From positions 1 through 28,140 of the forward strand of contig CAZXKG010000025.1 of NCBI GenBank assembly GCA_964641695.1: a stretch of 28,140 nucleotides of DNA. Direction: 5' to 3'. The translations under genes and the position numbers were made by a program. Under the pieces are notes generated by a model that saw nothing but the letters and a program-made list of their open reading frames with translations, was not told the origin of the DNA and ran no database searches. Source of the stretch: RHKX01 sp964641695 (GTDB lineage Bacteria > Actinomycetota > Thermoleophilia > Solirubrobacterales > 70-9). Within the stretch, counting starts at the first letter, position 1, and each line of letters begins with the position of its first letter. Shown here in pieces: positions 7,975-15,411 of this stretch.

Positions 7975-8836
7975 CTCCTCCCACCGCAGGCCGCATCTGC
8001 TCCTGACCAACGACGACGGCGTCTACAGCGAGGGGCTGCAGAGCTGGCGCGCGGCGCTGATCGCGCGCGGGCTGGCGGTCACGGTGATCGCGCCGACGGA
8101 GAATCAGAGCGGACAGGCGCGGGCGGTCTCCTGCCACGGATCGGTGCCGTTGCACGTGCTCGACGAGACGCCGAACGAGCTCGTCTACGGCTGCGCTGGA
8201 ACCCCGGTCGACTGCGTGCGGGTGGGCCTTCTGAGCGGGCTCCTCGGCCCCGTCGACCTGGTCGTCTCCGGGGTGAACCACGGCGCCAACCTGGGCGACG
8301 ACATCACCTACTCGGGCACCGCCGGGGCGGCACTCGAGGCGGCACTGCTCGGTGGCCGAGGACTGGCGCTCTCCCAGCAGGACGACGCCGGGGACATCAC
8401 CTTGCTCTCGGAGGCGGGCCACACGTTCGCGCTCGCGGACTTCTCGGCCGCGCTGGCCGAGATCGTCGCCGGCACGGCCGTGCCGGCGGGCACGGCGCTG
8501 AACGTGAACCTCCCCTGCGCCCTGAAGGAGGACGTGGTGCGGATCGTCCGTCCCGGGAGGATCTCCTATCCGGAGGTCTTCCCGGTCATCGCCGAGCGCG
8601 ATGGCGACGCCTACGACGTCTGGCCCTACGCGCGGCCGGGCGTCCCGGAGCCGGAGTTCGAGTTCGATCCCCAGACGGACTACGGTGCGATCGCCGACGG
8701 GGTCGTGGCGTTGAGCGCTCTCACCCCGACGGGCGCCCCCCTGGACGCCGGCCAGCCGTGGCTGCGGCGCATCGTCGAGCCGGCCGAGGAGATGCTTCGC
8801 AGCCGCGACTCGAAAGCGGCCACGATCCAGGAGTAG
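7958..8836 (+). CDS. surE: SurE-family 5'/3'-nucleotidase (survival protein)
   Basis: 292 residues. The SurE metal-site motif LLTNDDG starts at about residue 15. It is followed by VTVIAPTENQSGQARAVS with the conserved Ser, GTPVDCVRVGL, and the diagnostic VSGVNHGANLGDDITYSGTAGAALEAALLG block with the catalytic Asn. SurE proteins are divalent-metal phosphatases acting on nucleoside monophosphates and sometimes other phosphoesters. It is somewhat longer than the E. coli protein, mainly at the C-terminus. Start GTG 7958 is used here; the in-frame ATG at 7967 is an alternative with GAGG too close to it. As last gene of a catabolic operon it may serve as a phosphatase on a pathway metabolite, which is inference. 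Its TAG abuts the stop of the convergent IclR gene with no bases between. Confidence 0.9.
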   Translation: MTRMPSSSHRRPHLLLTNDDGVYSEGLQSWRAALIARGLAVTVIAPTENQSGQARAVSCHGSVPLHVLDETPNELVYGCAGTPVDCVRVGLLSGLLGPVDLVVSGVNHGANLGDDITYSGTAGAALEAALLGGRGLALSQQDDAGDITLLSEAGHTFALADFSAALAEIVAGTAVPAGTALNVNLPCALKEDVVRIVRPGRISYPEVFPVIAERDGDAYDVWPYARPGVPEPEFEFDPQTDYGAIADGVVALSALTPTGAPLDAGQPWLRRIVEPAEEMLRSRDSKAATIQE

Positions 8837-9571
8837 TCAGTCGCCCTTGTCAAGCGCAGCAGTCGTGGCCTCGGCCGCCTCGCGCACCAGGGCGGCGAGC
8901 TCGTCGATCCCGGCGACGATCGCCGGCTCAGCGCCGCTCAGCGCCAGTGCCGCAGTGGCGGTCCCATCGGCGGCCAGTACTGGGGCGGCGATCGCCGCGA
9001 TCCCGGGGACGACGACGCCGACGCTGCTCGCGTACCCCGCCTCACGGATCTCGTCGAGGTGCTCGCGGAGCGTGGATGCGGAGATGTCCTCGTCCTCGGC
9101 GAGATGCTCGAAGTAGCGCCCGCGGATCGCCTCGGGGGCGAAGGCGAGGAGGGCCAGGGGAGCGGCGCCGAGATGAAGCGGCAGCGATCCGCCGACGTTC
9201 ATCACGGCGCTCTGCACGCGGCGGCCGTCGATCCGGGCGATGCAGATCCCGCGCAGCTCTTGCGGGATCACCAGGTAAGTGGTCTCGCCGGTCGCCTCGA
9301 AGAGGCGCTCCATCGGCAGCCGTGCGGCGTGGCTGACGGGATGGCTGTCGACGACGATATGCGCGAAGCGGAACAGGTCCGTGCCGAGGCTGTAGGTGTT
9401 CGGGCTGCGCCCGGGCTGCACGAGGCCCTGCTCGTTCAAGGTGCTCAGGATCCGATACAGGCTCGTGCGCGGCTCGCCGGATCTCTCCGCCAGCTGGGAG
9501 ACGGTGAGCTCTCGGGAGTCGACGAGGAGCTGGAGGAGCTCGTCGGCTTTACGCAGCACGTTCAGCGACAC
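8837..9571 (-). CDS. IclR-family transcriptional regulator (first of pair)
   Basis: 244 residues. An N-terminal winged helix-turn-helix covers about residues 1-65 (LTVSQLAERSGEPRTSLYRILSTLNEQGLV). The IclR effector domain has ICIARIDGRRVQSAVMNVGGSLPLHLGAAPLALLAF and IAAIAAPVLAADGTATAALALSG, both typical of the family. Members bind small aromatic or aliphatic acids and repress or activate adjacent catabolic operons. The start is GTG (9571-9569 on the minus strand) with GGAG ten bases upstream. It follows the second IclR gene by six bases, so the two are co-transcribed. Its 3' end touches surE exactly, leaving no room for a terminator. It probably controls one or both flanking operons. Confidence 0.9.
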   Translation of the reverse strand: MSLNVLRKADELLQLLVDSRELTVSQLAERSGEPRTSLYRILSTLNEQGLVQPGRSPNTYSLGTDLFRFAHIVVDSHPVSHAARLPMERLFEATGETTYLVIPQELRGICIARIDGRRVQSAVMNVGGSLPLHLGAAPLALLAFAPEAIRGRYFEHLAEDEDISASTLREHLDEIREAGYASSVGVVVPGIAAIAAPVLAADGTATAALALSGAEPAIVAGIDELAALVREAAEATTAALDKGD

Positions 9572-9577
9572 GAGATC

Positions 9578-10408
9578 TCAGCTCCAGGAGCCGGACGGCG
9601 AGGCCGTCAGCTGTGGGGGGTGCTCCCGCACAGCATCCCCCTGACGCCCGGACCAACCCAGATCCGCGGAGATCCTGGCTGCGGTCGCCTGCAGTTCCGT
9701 GATCAAGCTCGCGCGCTCCTCGTGCACTGCGCCGGCCGCACCGGACATCGAGATCGCGGCGACGACATCGCCCCGGTGGTCCCTGACCGGCGCCGCGAGC
9801 GTGATGATGCCCTCGACGACGTCCTGGTCGCTGACCGCAACACCGTCGCGGCGGATCTCGGCGAGCTGGTCCCGCACCGCGCTTGGCGTGACGGCGGATC
9901 TGTTCGTCAGGGCGCTCAGTTGCGTCGTCTCCAGGTACTCGTCAATCCGCTCGTCCGAGGAGAAAGCGAGCAGCGTTCTCGGGCCGGCGCCGACGTGCAG
10001 CGGAAGGCCACCCCCGACGTCGATGATCACGAACTTGACCATCGTACCGTCGAGTCGCTCCAGGCAGAGGGCGTCGTCGTCGCGGGGGACGAACAAGAAG
10101 ATCGTATGGCCGGTCGAGTCGTGAAGGTCCTGCATCGGCCGGTACGAAGCGTGCCGAACGCTGAACCGGCTGCCGACCGCGCCACCGAGCAGGAGCAGCT
10201 TCGAGCCAAGTCGGTACTCGCCCCGCTGCTCCCCGCTCTCGATGTAGTCGAGCTGGCTCATCGTTCGCAGCAGCCGGTAGACGCTGCTCCGCGGCTCGTC
10301 CATCGCCTCGGCGATCTCGGTTGCCTTGAGCGGACCACGGGCAGCGAGGACACTGAGTACCTCGCTTGCTTTCTCCAGAACACGTACTGAACCCGCTGAC
10401 TGCGCCAC
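9578..10408 (-). CDS. IclR-family transcriptional regulator (second of pair)
   Basis: 276 residues. It has the same architecture as its neighbour: helix-turn-helix within LKATEIAEAMDEPRSSVYRLLRTMSQLDYI, then an effector domain with ALCLERLDGTMVKFVIIDVGGGLPLHVGAGPRTLLAF and GIITLAAPVRDHRGDVVAAISMSG. It also has a roughly 20-residue C-terminal extension absent from its neighbour. The two proteins are clearly related but not close copies, so they may sense different ligands or form mixed oligomers. The start is GTG at 10408. A -10-like TATCAT on the minus strand (10425-10420) lies 11 bases upstream, leaving a very short leader. It is divergent from the PLP-enzyme operon across 98 bp, the classic arrangement for an IclR regulator and its target. 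Confidence 0.9.
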   Translation of the reverse strand: MAQSAGSVRVLEKASEVLSVLAARGPLKATEIAEAMDEPRSSVYRLLRTMSQLDYIESGEQRGEYRLGSKLLLLGGAVGSRFSVRHASYRPMQDLHDSTGHTIFLFVPRDDDALCLERLDGTMVKFVIIDVGGGLPLHVGAGPRTLLAFSSDERIDEYLETTQLSALTNRSAVTPSAVRDQLAEIRRDGVAVSDQDVVEGIITLAAPVRDHRGDVVAAISMSGAAGAVHEERASLITELQATAARISADLGWSGRQGDAVREHPPQLTASPSGSWS

Positions 10409-10506
10409 CTTGACGCGTGATGATACACGAGCCCGTGAAACAGAAAATCGGGGTATCTTGATCCTATCTGGGAAACAGTCTGTCCGAGATGTGGTATTGT
10501 CGCCTC
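10409..10506. promoter_or_regulatory. Divergent promoter/operator region between iclR pair and PLP-enzyme operon
   Basis: Rightward, TATTGT (10495-10500), preceded by TGG as an extended -10, ends six bases before ATG 10507, so the transcript may be leaderless. Leftward, TATCAT (10425-10420) can serve the IclR gene. Operator-like elements are ACAG-T-CTGT (10475-10483), GTCTGTC (10478-10484, also present at 17127-17133), and alternating CGTG/CACG half-sites around 10416-10437. No convincing -35 was found for the rightward promoter. The region is a good candidate for autoregulated divergent control by the adjacent IclR proteins. Confidence 0.5.
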
Positions 10507-11796
10507 ATGGCAAACGGGAGCGATGGTCAGCGTTATCACCACTCGCTGGAGCACATGCGGCATGCCACGAGCACGCTTGTCAGAGGAGCGGCGTCGGCGG
10601 CTCGACTGCGCACCCAGACGCCATCGATCGCGTTCGAGAAGGCGAGCGGGGTGGTGCTCACCGACGTCGACGGCAACGAGTACGTCGACTTCGCGCTCGG
10701 GCTCGGCCCGATCCTGATCGGACACAGCACCGACTTCGTGCTGGCCGCGGCGGAGGAGGCGATGCGCCGTGGCCTCGTCTTCGCGGGCCAGCACCGGCAG
10801 GAGGCCGAGTTCGCCGACCTGGTCACGCAGTGCCTGCCGTCGGCCGAGGTCGTCGGCCTTGCCTCCACCGGCACCGAGGGGATGCATCTCGCGGTTCGGC
10901 TCGCGCGCGTGCGCACGGGGCGGACCAAGGTGATCAAGTTCGCCGGCCACTACCACGGCTGGGCCGATCCGCTGTTCGTCAACGCCCCCTGGATGGCCGG
11001 GTCGGAGCCCACTCACAACGTGCCCGGACTGCCGGCGCCTCCCGGGATCACCGTCCTGCCCTGGAACGACGAGGAGGCGATCCGCGGGGAGTTCGCCTCG
11101 TCGGAGGAGATCGCCGCGGTGATCATGGAGCCGGTTCCGTGCAACTACGGCGTCTTCACGCCGCGGCCCGGTTACCTCGAGGCGGTGCGCGAGCTCTGTG
11201 ACGCGCATGGGACCCAGCTCGTCTTCGACGAGGTCCTGACCGGCTTCCGCCTCAGCCTCGGCGGCGCCCAGGAGCACCTCGGCGTCATGCCCGACGTGAC
11301 CGTCGCCAGCAAGGCCATGGCACAGGGCTTCCCGGGCGCCCTGATCGCCGGCACCCGTGACGCGCTCGCACCCCTGGAGAGCGGCCCGATGCGCACCGGC
11401 GGCACCTACAACGGGTCGCCGCCGACGATGGCGGCGGGTGTCGCCACCCTCCGTTACCTGCAGGAGAACCGCGACCGGGTCTACCCGCACCTGAGCGCCC
11501 TCGGGGAGCGTCTCGCCGCCGGCTTGGGCGATGTCGCCGCGGCGAGCGGCGCGCCGCTGCAGGTCAATCAGCTCGGATCCGTCCTGCAGCTCTTCTGGGG
11601 CCTCGACGAGTCCCCGACCGACTACGAGCAAGCCCTGACCGACGATCGCGAGGCAGTGGCCAAGCTCGCCGGGGCGCTCCTGCGTCGCGGCTTCCACGTC
11701 CCCGAGCGGGGCTTGATGCTGCTTGCGGCATCGCACACCGAGGAGCACATCGACGCGGTCGTCGCCGCGGCGAAGGAAGCGCTGGATGACCTCTGA
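10507..11796 (+). CDS. Class III PLP-dependent aminotransferase, glutamate-1-semialdehyde-aminomutase-like
   Basis: 429 residues, fold type I PLP enzyme of the HemL-like class III group. It shows ASTGTEG (119-125) for phosphate binding, GHYHGW (147-152), MEPV near 207-210, the FDEVLTGFR segment with Asp241, and the Schiff-base Lys269 in TVASKAMAQGFPGALIAG. HemL itself makes 5-aminolevulinate. Here the neighbours are a kinase, an FAD oxidoreductase, GDH, ALDH and a Pot-type importer, with no heme genes, so a catabolic aminotransferase or phospholyase role is more likely. I chose ATG 10507 because a -10 ends six bases upstream (leaderless start) and similarity begins there. An in-frame ATG at 10489 would lie upstream of the -10. 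Exact substrate is unknown. Confidence 0.88.
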   Translation: MANGSDGQRYHHSLEHMRHATSTLVRGAASAARLRTQTPSIAFEKASGVVLTDVDGNEYVDFALGLGPILIGHSTDFVLAAAEEAMRRGLVFAGQHRQEAEFADLVTQCLPSAEVVGLASTGTEGMHLAVRLARVRTGRTKVIKFAGHYHGWADPLFVNAPWMAGSEPTHNVPGLPAPPGITVLPWNDEEAIRGEFASSEEIAAVIMEPVPCNYGVFTPRPGYLEAVRELCDAHGTQLVFDEVLTGFRLSLGGAQEHLGVMPDVTVASKAMAQGFPGALIAGTRDALAPLESGPMRTGGTYNGSPPTMAAGVATLRYLQENRDRVYPHLSALGERLAAGLGDVAAASGAPLQVNQLGSVLQLFWGLDESPTDYEQALTDDREAVAKLAGALLRRGFHVPERGLMLLAASHTEEHIDAVVAAAKEALDDL

Positions 11797-12832
11797 GAGG
11801 GCCGCGGACACTGCCCAGCCGGGCACCGGCGAGGCGCGGGTAGCGCGCCCCGAAGCCGTCGACTACGAGGGCTTGGAGGGTCACGAGCGCGAGCTCGTCG
11901 AGGAGGCGCTCGGTCGCCTGACCGACCCGTCGCGTCCAGGGCCACGCTGGAGCATCAAGTCCTTGCCCGGCGGGGCGACGAACATGAACTACCTCGTCAC
12001 CGAGCGTGACGAAGAGGCGTCCCAGTTCGTCCTTCGCGTCTCCAACTACGACACCGAGCGCATGGGCGGAACCCGCACCGCCGGGTTGCGGGTCCAGTCG
12101 GCCGCCGCCGAGGGCGGCGTCGGCGCGGCGGTGCTCGCCTACTGGCTTCCCGAGGGCCACTCGCTGTCGCGCTTCATCCCCGGCGAGGCCCTCGACGCCG
12201 ACTTGCTGCGCGAGCGGGATCACTGGGCGGCCGCCGCGCGCCTGCTGCGCCGGCTCCACGACCTGCCGGCGGTCGAGGCGACCTGGTCCGCCTATCGCGA
12301 CATCGAGCACTACCTCGGGATCGCGCGCGCCGAGGGGTTGGAGCTGCCCGAGGACCTGGATCGCCTCGAGGCAGCGGTGGAGGCCGTGCGCAGCGCCTGC
12401 GACGACCGGGACGCGAGCATCGGCTTCTGCCACAACGACCTGCAGATCCAGAACTTCATCGACGACGGCTCGCGCCTGTGGCTGCTCGACTGGGAGTGGG
12501 CCGGGATGGGAGACCGCTACTTCGACCTTGGCGGGTTCCTCGTCAACGCCGCCGCCGACGAGGACGAGCGGCGGCGCTTCCTGAGCGCCTACTTCGACGG
12601 CGACTACGACGAGTCGACCTGCGTCGCCCGCTGCCAGCTCATGGAGCTCGTCTCCGCGGTTCGCGAGGCGGCCTGGGCGGTCGCGGTCGAGCCGGTGCTG
12701 ACGAACGAGTGGAACTACAAGGGCTGGGCCGCTCAGTACTTCGGCCGTGCCCGGGAGATCATCGCCGCCGACCGCTTCGACGAGCTCGTCGAGCGGGTCC
12801 GGGCCGCGAACGCCCCCGGCGGCTCGCGATGA
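11786..12832 (+). CDS. Choline/ethanolamine-kinase-like phosphotransferase (APH fold)
   Basis: 348 residues. It has the aminoglycoside-phosphotransferase/choline-kinase fold: a nucleotide loop LPGGATNMNYLV (60-71), the catalytic loop CHNDLQIQNFI (Asp218, Asn223), and the metal-binding LLDWEWAGMGDRYFDLGGF (Asp235), which is the form seen in choline and ethanolamine kinases. It would phosphorylate a small alcohol, often an amino alcohol, with ATP. It overlaps the PLP-enzyme gene by 11 bases. ATG 11786 has AAGGAAG at 11773-11779; the open frame extends 21 codons upstream but without a ribosome site. Placement directly after a class III PLP enzyme recalls the kinase/phospholyase pairs known for ethanolamine phosphate and hydroxylysine, which makes an amino-alcohol substrate attractive but unproven. 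Confidence 0.85.
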   Translation: MTSERAADTAQPGTGEARVARPEAVDYEGLEGHERELVEEALGRLTDPSRPGPRWSIKSLPGGATNMNYLVTERDEEASQFVLRVSNYDTERMGGTRTAGLRVQSAAAEGGVGAAVLAYWLPEGHSLSRFIPGEALDADLLRERDHWAAAARLLRRLHDLPAVEATWSAYRDIEHYLGIARAEGLELPEDLDRLEAAVEAVRSACDDRDASIGFCHNDLQIQNFIDDGSRLWLLDWEWAGMGDRYFDLGGFLVNAAADEDERRRFLSAYFDGDYDESTCVARCQLMELVSAVREAAWAVAVEPVLTNEWNYKGWAAQYFGRAREIIAADRFDELVERVRAANAPGGSR

Positions 12833-13989
12833 GGGTCGCGATCATCGGCGCGGGCGCGACCGGCCTCTCGGCGGCGTCGGCCGTCGCGAAGCTCGGTGCC
12901 GAGGTGACCGTCCTCGAGCGCGAGTACCCGGCCTCGGGCTCGAGCTCGCTCTCGCTCGGCGTCTACAACCGGCAGACGCCGAACCCGATCGACCTCGAGC
13001 TGCGGATCAGGAGCGTGACCGAGCTGGAGCGCCTGGTGGAGGAGGCCGACCTGCCGCTCGTGCGCTGCGGGTACGTGCGCCTCGCCCGCACCCCCGAGCA
13101 CGTCGAGCTGCTCGAGCGCACCCAGGCCAGGCAGCGCGAGCTCGGCTACCGGGAGACCGAGATCTGGGATGCGGCGACGCTCGCGGCCCGCGTTCCCGGG
13201 ATCGAGGTCGGCGACCTGTGCGGGGGCCTCTACGGCCCCGGCGACGGGACCTTCGACGGTCATATGGTCTGCGCCGCCTATCTGCAGGAGGCGGAGCGGC
13301 ACGGCGCGGTCTTGAAGGTCAAGACACCGCTCGAGGCGGCGACGCTGAGCGGGGGGGAGATCGTCCTCGAGACGCCACGCGAGGAGATCCGCTGCGACCG
13401 CGTGATCAACGCGGCGGGCGCCTGGGCGGGGGTCGTCGGCGAGCTGCTCGGGGCGCCGGTGCCGCTTCTGCCGCAGCGCCACTGCGTCTGCGTCGGGAAG
13501 ATCAAGGGGCGCCAGGAGCACCCCCTTCCGACCGTCAACGAGTACATGCCCGGGAGCAGGGACTTCGCGCTCGTGGTGCGTCCGGAGGGGAAGGACCGGC
13601 TGCTCGCGATGCTGCACAGCCACGAGGCCGTCGACAGCGAGCCGGCCGATCCCGAGAGCTTCCACCGGGGGGTCGGCTTCGACTACGTGGAGCGGGTCGC
13701 CGAGCGTCTCGCCGCGCGCTTCCCGAAGCTGGTCGAGCAGATCGAGCTCGAGGCCGGGTGGGAGGGCCTGTACCCGCTCAGCCCCGACGACGTCTTCCAG
13801 GTCGGCCCCTCGACCACCGACGACCGCGTCGTCGTCGCGGCCGGGGTCGGAGGGGTCGGCATCACCGTGTCCCCGGCGATCGGGCGCCTCGCCGCGGAGT
13901 GGGCGGTGTTCGGGGAGGGCAGGTCGTTCAGCTTCGCCGATCGGCTCCTGCCCTCTCGCCCTTCGCTTCGTGAGTGGATCGCGCGGTGA
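12829..13989 (+). CDS. FAD-dependent oxidoreductase (DadA/glycine-oxidase family)
   Basis: 386 residues. The N-terminal Rossmann FAD motif is GAGATG (7-12) with Glu at the end of the second strand (VLERE). The DAO-type C-terminal closure GWEGLYPLSPDDVFQVGPSTTDDRVVVAAGVGGVGITVSPAIGRLAAEW shows the family. Relatives oxidise D-amino acids, glycine, sarcosine or other amines to imines. The loop after the FAD motif (SGSSSLSLG) lacks the His used for covalent flavin in some sarcosine oxidases. Start ATG 12829 overlaps the kinase stop as ATGA. In this operon it probably removes an amino or N-alkyl group and feeds ammonia or an aldehyde to the next enzymes. Confidence 0.88.
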   Translation: MRVAIIGAGATGLSAASAVAKLGAEVTVLEREYPASGSSSLSLGVYNRQTPNPIDLELRIRSVTELERLVEEADLPLVRCGYVRLARTPEHVELLERTQARQRELGYRETEIWDAATLAARVPGIEVGDLCGGLYGPGDGTFDGHMVCAAYLQEAERHGAVLKVKTPLEAATLSGGEIVLETPREEIRCDRVINAAGAWAGVVGELLGAPVPLLPQRHCVCVGKIKGRQEHPLPTVNEYMPGSRDFALVVRPEGKDRLLAMLHSHEAVDSEPADPESFHRGVGFDYVERVAERLAARFPKLVEQIELEAGWEGLYPLSPDDVFQVGPSTTDDRVVVAAGVGGVGITVSPAIGRLAAEWAVFGEGRSFSFADRLLPSRPSLREWIAR

Positions 13990-15272
13990 GCGTCGCCGAG
14001 GCCGAGACGGTGGTCGAGTCGCCTGACCGCAGCGAGTGGGCCGTGGCGCTGCAGCGCCTGGCGCGCGCGGCCGAGCAGCTCTCCCTCGCCGGCGACATGC
14101 ACGAGATGCTCGCTCAGCCGCGGCGCAGCATCGAGGTCGCCGTGCCGATCGCGCTCGACAGCGGCGTGCGCAAGACGTTCATCGGCTATCGCGTGCAACA
14201 CAGCCTCACCCGCGGGCCGGCGAAGGGCGGGCTCCGCTACGACGCTCACTGCAACCTCGAGCAGATGAAGGCGCTGGCGATGAGCATGACCTGGAAGTGC
14301 GCGCTGCTCGGCCTTCCGTACGGTGGCGCCAAGGGCGGGGTCAGGTGCGACCCAGCCGCCCTCAGCCTCAGCGAGCGCGAGCGGCTCACCCGCCGCTACA
14401 CCAGCGAGCTGGCGCCGATGATCGGCGAGAACGTCGACGTCCTCGCCCCCGACCTCAACACCTCCGAGCGCGAGATGGCGTGGGTGATGGACACCTACGC
14501 GGCGGTGACCGCGGGTCGCGCCCGCAACTCGGTGACGGGCAAGCCGGTCTCGATCGGCGGCAGCCCGATGCGCCGCGACGCGACCGGGGTAGGCGTTGCG
14601 GCGGCGGTGCGCTGGAGCACCGAGAACGTCGCGGCCCTGCGGGCGCCGGTGCGGGTGTCGATCGCCGGAGCCGGCAACGTCGGCCTGGCCCTGGCCGAAG
14701 AACTGGGCGGCGACGAGCGCTTCGTCCTGGTCGGGCTCAGCGACGTCTCCGGGGCCGTCTACGAGCCCCGCGGGCTGGACGCGGCCGCGCTCGTCGAGGA
14801 GCTCCGGGGCGGGTCGACGATCGAGCGGGCGAGCGAAGGGAAGCTCCCCGGCGAGCGCATCGACCGCGACGCCCTCCTCTCGATGCCGACCGACGTCCTG
14901 ATCCCGGCCGCGATCAGCAACATGATCGATGCGGAGAACGTCGACCGGGTGCGCGCCAAGGTCGTGGTCGAGGCGGCCAACGCGGCGATCTCGGCCGTGG
15001 CCGAGGCGCATCTGCGCGCTACCGGGGTTCTCGTCGTGCCCGACCTGCTCGCCAACGGCGGTGGGGTGGTCGCCTCGCACCTGGAGACGCTGCCCCAGCA
15101 CGTCGGCAGTGGGGTAGACCGCTCCAGCGTCGTCCCGACCGCGATCCACGTGGCCCTCGAGCGGACCGCGGCCCTGTCCGCCGAACGCGCCGTCTCGCTA
15201 CGCGAGGCGGCGCTGATGATCGCGGTCAAGGAAGTCGCTGACACGCACGTCGTTCGAGGCCTTTACCCGTGA
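13986..15272 (+). CDS. Glu/Leu/Phe/Val dehydrogenase family protein
   Basis: 428 residues from the GTG at 13986, which overlaps the preceding stop as GTGA; an upstream in-frame GTG at 13974 is less likely. The glutamate-dehydrogenase family residues are present: GPAKGGLRY (Lys80), Lys104, the LPYGGAKGGV motif (Lys116), and APDLNTSEREMAWVMDTY with catalytic Asp156. The nucleotide-binding GAGNVG is at 228-233. Such enzymes interconvert an amino acid and a 2-oxo acid with ammonia and NAD(P). The context suggests recycling of 2-oxoglutarate/glutamate for the PLP enzyme, or capture of released ammonia. The segment where GDH often reads SYFEW is SHLETLP here, so an amino acid other than glutamate is possible. 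Confidence 0.9.
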   Translation: MSVAEAETVVESPDRSEWAVALQRLARAAEQLSLAGDMHEMLAQPRRSIEVAVPIALDSGVRKTFIGYRVQHSLTRGPAKGGLRYDAHCNLEQMKALAMSMTWKCALLGLPYGGAKGGVRCDPAALSLSERERLTRRYTSELAPMIGENVDVLAPDLNTSEREMAWVMDTYAAVTAGRARNSVTGKPVSIGGSPMRRDATGVGVAAAVRWSTENVAALRAPVRVSIAGAGNVGLALAEELGGDERFVLVGLSDVSGAVYEPRGLDAAALVEELRGGSTIERASEGKLPGERIDRDALLSMPTDVLIPAAISNMIDAENVDRVRAKVVVEAANAAISAVAEAHLRATGVLVVPDLLANGGGVVASHLETLPQHVGSGVDRSSVVPTAIHVALERTAALSAERAVSLREAALMIAVKEVADTHVVRGLYP

Positions 15273-15400
15273 CTACGAAACGGAAGGACTCAATGCCATC
15301 AGCTCTGAACGAGAAGCGGATCATCGCGGGGGGGCGAGAGGGCCCTGCCTACGCGATCCGGGGGCTCACCGAGCAGCGGCTCATCACCATCCAGGAGTAG
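15269..15400 (+). CDS. Small ORF between GDH-family and ALDH genes (35-43 residues, unrecognised)
   Basis: A short frame fills the gap between the two enzyme genes. It can start at GTG 15269, overlapping the upstream stop as GTGA like other junctions in the window (43 residues), or at ATG 15293 with GGAAGGA at 15282-15288 (35 residues). Both are in the same frame. The product is hydrophilic, begins with Lys/Arg-rich residues, and includes IIAGGREGPAYAIRG and the end TEQRLITIQE. It shows no signal peptide, membrane segment or Cys pair. I do not recognise it. The ALDH ribosome site AGGAG starts immediately after its TAG, which suggests translational coupling. It could be a small subunit or accessory peptide, or only a leader that sets ALDH translation. 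Confidence 0.45.
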   Translation: MTTKRKDSMPSALNEKRIIAGGREGPAYAIRGLTEQRLITIQE

Positions 15401-15411
15401 AGGAGAAGACA

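Noticed and set aside
10489..10506. Six-residue N-terminal extension of the PLP enzyme from ATG 10489
   Set aside because: The likely -10 lies at 10495-10500, downstream of that ATG, and there is no ribosome site before it.
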